A DNA stretch of 64,000 nucleotides from Sphingomonas sp. IC-11 (GTDB taxonomy: Bacteria > Pseudomonadota > Alphaproteobacteria > Sphingomonadales > Sphingomonadaceae): positions 310,001 through 374,000 of the forward strand of contig NZ_JAJNDU010000002.1 in the NCBI RefSeq assembly GCF_021043365.1. The letters are read 5' to 3'. Shown here piece after piece: positions 63,131 to 64,000 of the stretch. Each line of letters opens with the position of its first letter. Position 1 is the first letter of the stretch. The notes beneath the pieces are model-generated. The model did no database searches. It worked only from the letters and a program-made list of their open reading frames with translations, and was not told where the DNA came from. The translations under genes were made by a program, and so were the position numbers.

Positions 63131-64000
63131 TTACGCCGCCCCTTCCACCGGTGCAGCGCCATGGGCGACGAGAATGCCGTCACATCCGGCAATCGCGCCG
63201 GTGCCCCGCCGTGTCCGCTTTGCCACGTAAAGCGCTTCGTCCGCGGCCTTCATCAGCGAGGGCCGATCAGCATGAGCCGCATCGCGGACGCAGGCACCGA
63301 TTGTTGCCGACACTGTGATCCCGGCGTGGGGATCGGCGCCTTCGCCATAGACAGTGTGGCGAAGGTCGGTGAGCAACTGCTCGATCCCCTCCGCCAGCCG
63401 TTCGGCCGCGTGGCTGCCGCGGAGCATCACCACGAATTCGTCGCCGCCAAGGCGAGCGGCCAGATAGTCACCGAGATAATCGGCAGCGCTGAGCTTGGCG
63501 GCCATGGCGCGAAGCACCTCGTCGCCAGTGGGATGGCCGAGACGATCGTTCACTTCCTTGAAGCGGTCGAGATCGATGATGGCGACGGCAAGGGCGGAGC
63601 CACAGGCAGGGGTAGTGACGAGTGCCTCGTCCAGCGTTCCGTTGAAGGCGCGGCGGCTGGCGAGGCCGGTCAACTCGTCAGTGAGCGCGAATTCCCGCAG
63701 CCTTCGCTCCACCTTGTAGCGTTCGGTGATGTCCTGCATCACGCCGATGATCGCCACCACGCGACGGTCGCGAACTTCGGCTTCGCCCATCAGCCGGATG
63801 CGACGAAGCATGCCCTTGGCATTGATGAGGTCGACCTCCAGATCCCAGGGCTGACCATTCACGGCGCAGGCAGCCAGCGCCTCCTGCACCCGCGCCCGGT
63901 CGGCCGGCGGATAATGGAGCAGTGCCTTCTCCAGCTCCGGCCTGCCGACGGGCGGCAGTTGATGGATCGCATAGGTCTGGGCCGACCAGTGCGTATCGTT
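63131..64000 (-). CDS. PAS-GGDEF protein (diguanylate cyclase), N-terminus outside window
   Basis: The reading frame is open to the right edge, giving the last 289 residues. The first 80 or so look like a PAS/PAC domain ending RDRRVVAIIGVMQDITERYKVERRL. A complete GGDEF domain follows: LTDELTGLASRRAF, IIDLDRFKEVNDRLGHPTGDEVL and the active-site RLGGDEFVVML. It synthesises cyclic di-GMP if active. The inhibitory I-site is not intact: the residues before GGDEF read YLGDYLAAR, with no RxxD at the usual spacing. It converges on the zinc-ribbon gene. Confidence 0.92.
   Translation of the reverse strand, partial: NDTHWSAQTYAIHQLPPVGRPELEKALLHYPPADRARVQEALAACAVNGQPWDLEVDLINAKGMLRRIRLMGEAEVRDRRVVAIIGVMQDITERYKVERRLREFALTDELTGLASRRAFNGTLDEALVTTPACGSALAVAIIDLDRFKEVNDRLGHPTGDEVLRAMAAKLSAADYLGDYLAARLGGDEFVVMLRGSHAAERLAEGIEQLLTDLRHTVYGEGADPHAGITVSATIGACVRDAAHADRPSLMKAADEALYVAKRTRRGTGAIAGCDGILVAHGAAPVEGAA

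Overview
The window is high-GC chromosomal DNA that looks like a member of the Sphingomonadales, probably Sphingomonas. This is an inference from the style of the proteins: a Sphingomonas-type TonB receptor, PutA with a divergent Lrp regulator, small sphingomonad-type hypotheticals, and RpoB/RpoC of alphaproteobacterial length. No rRNA, tRNA, CRISPR array or insertion sequence was seen. About 40 genes are supported.

Left part (1-16 kb). A truncated S9 peptidase diverges from an exported M28 metallopeptidase that is translationally linked to an agmatine deiminase. purB, an exported EF-hand protein, a deacetylase/GNAT pair, recO and leuB follow. Next come a polyprenyl-phosphate-sugar synthase fused to a GtrA-like domain, a PMT-type mannosyltransferase, metZ-apaG, a GcvA-like LysR regulator and a GNAT enzyme.

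Middle (16-43 kb). The normally contiguous rplKA-rplJL-rpoBC cluster is split into three transcription units on the minus strand. Between rpoBC and rplJL lie a CocE-type hydrolase, a Pro-rich membrane protein and a GT-C-like membrane protein. Between rplJL and rplKA lie a Tat/lipobox PhoX-family protein, an FMN-dependent alpha-hydroxy-acid oxidase, a GT4 glycosyltransferase and a GH13 alpha-glucosidase. Candidate promoters, structured leaders and terminators mark each unit. putA and its divergent Lrp-type regulator follow.

Right part (43-64 kb). A cold-shock protein and two hypotheticals precede an accessory patch at about 45.6-48.06 kb. The patch holds a REP-like inverted repeat, an orphan BrnA-type antitoxin and a lower-GC overlapping gene pair: an unknown, possibly NdpA-like protein and a RelA/SpoT-domain protein. 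uvrA and a large TonB receptor follow. A polysaccharide-modification locus comes next: an FrhB-like protein, pyruvyl transferase, Gfo/Idh/MocA oxidoreductase, a glycosidase whose TIM-barrel halves appear circularly permuted, a methyltransferase, a GT9-like protein and a DUF6165-like protein. The window ends with a CPA1 antiporter, a zinc-ribbon micro-protein and a truncated PAS-GGDEF protein.

The strongest leads are the permuted glycosidase, the RelA/SpoT-domain pair, the split ribosomal/RNA polymerase cluster and the long hairpin in the rpoB leader.
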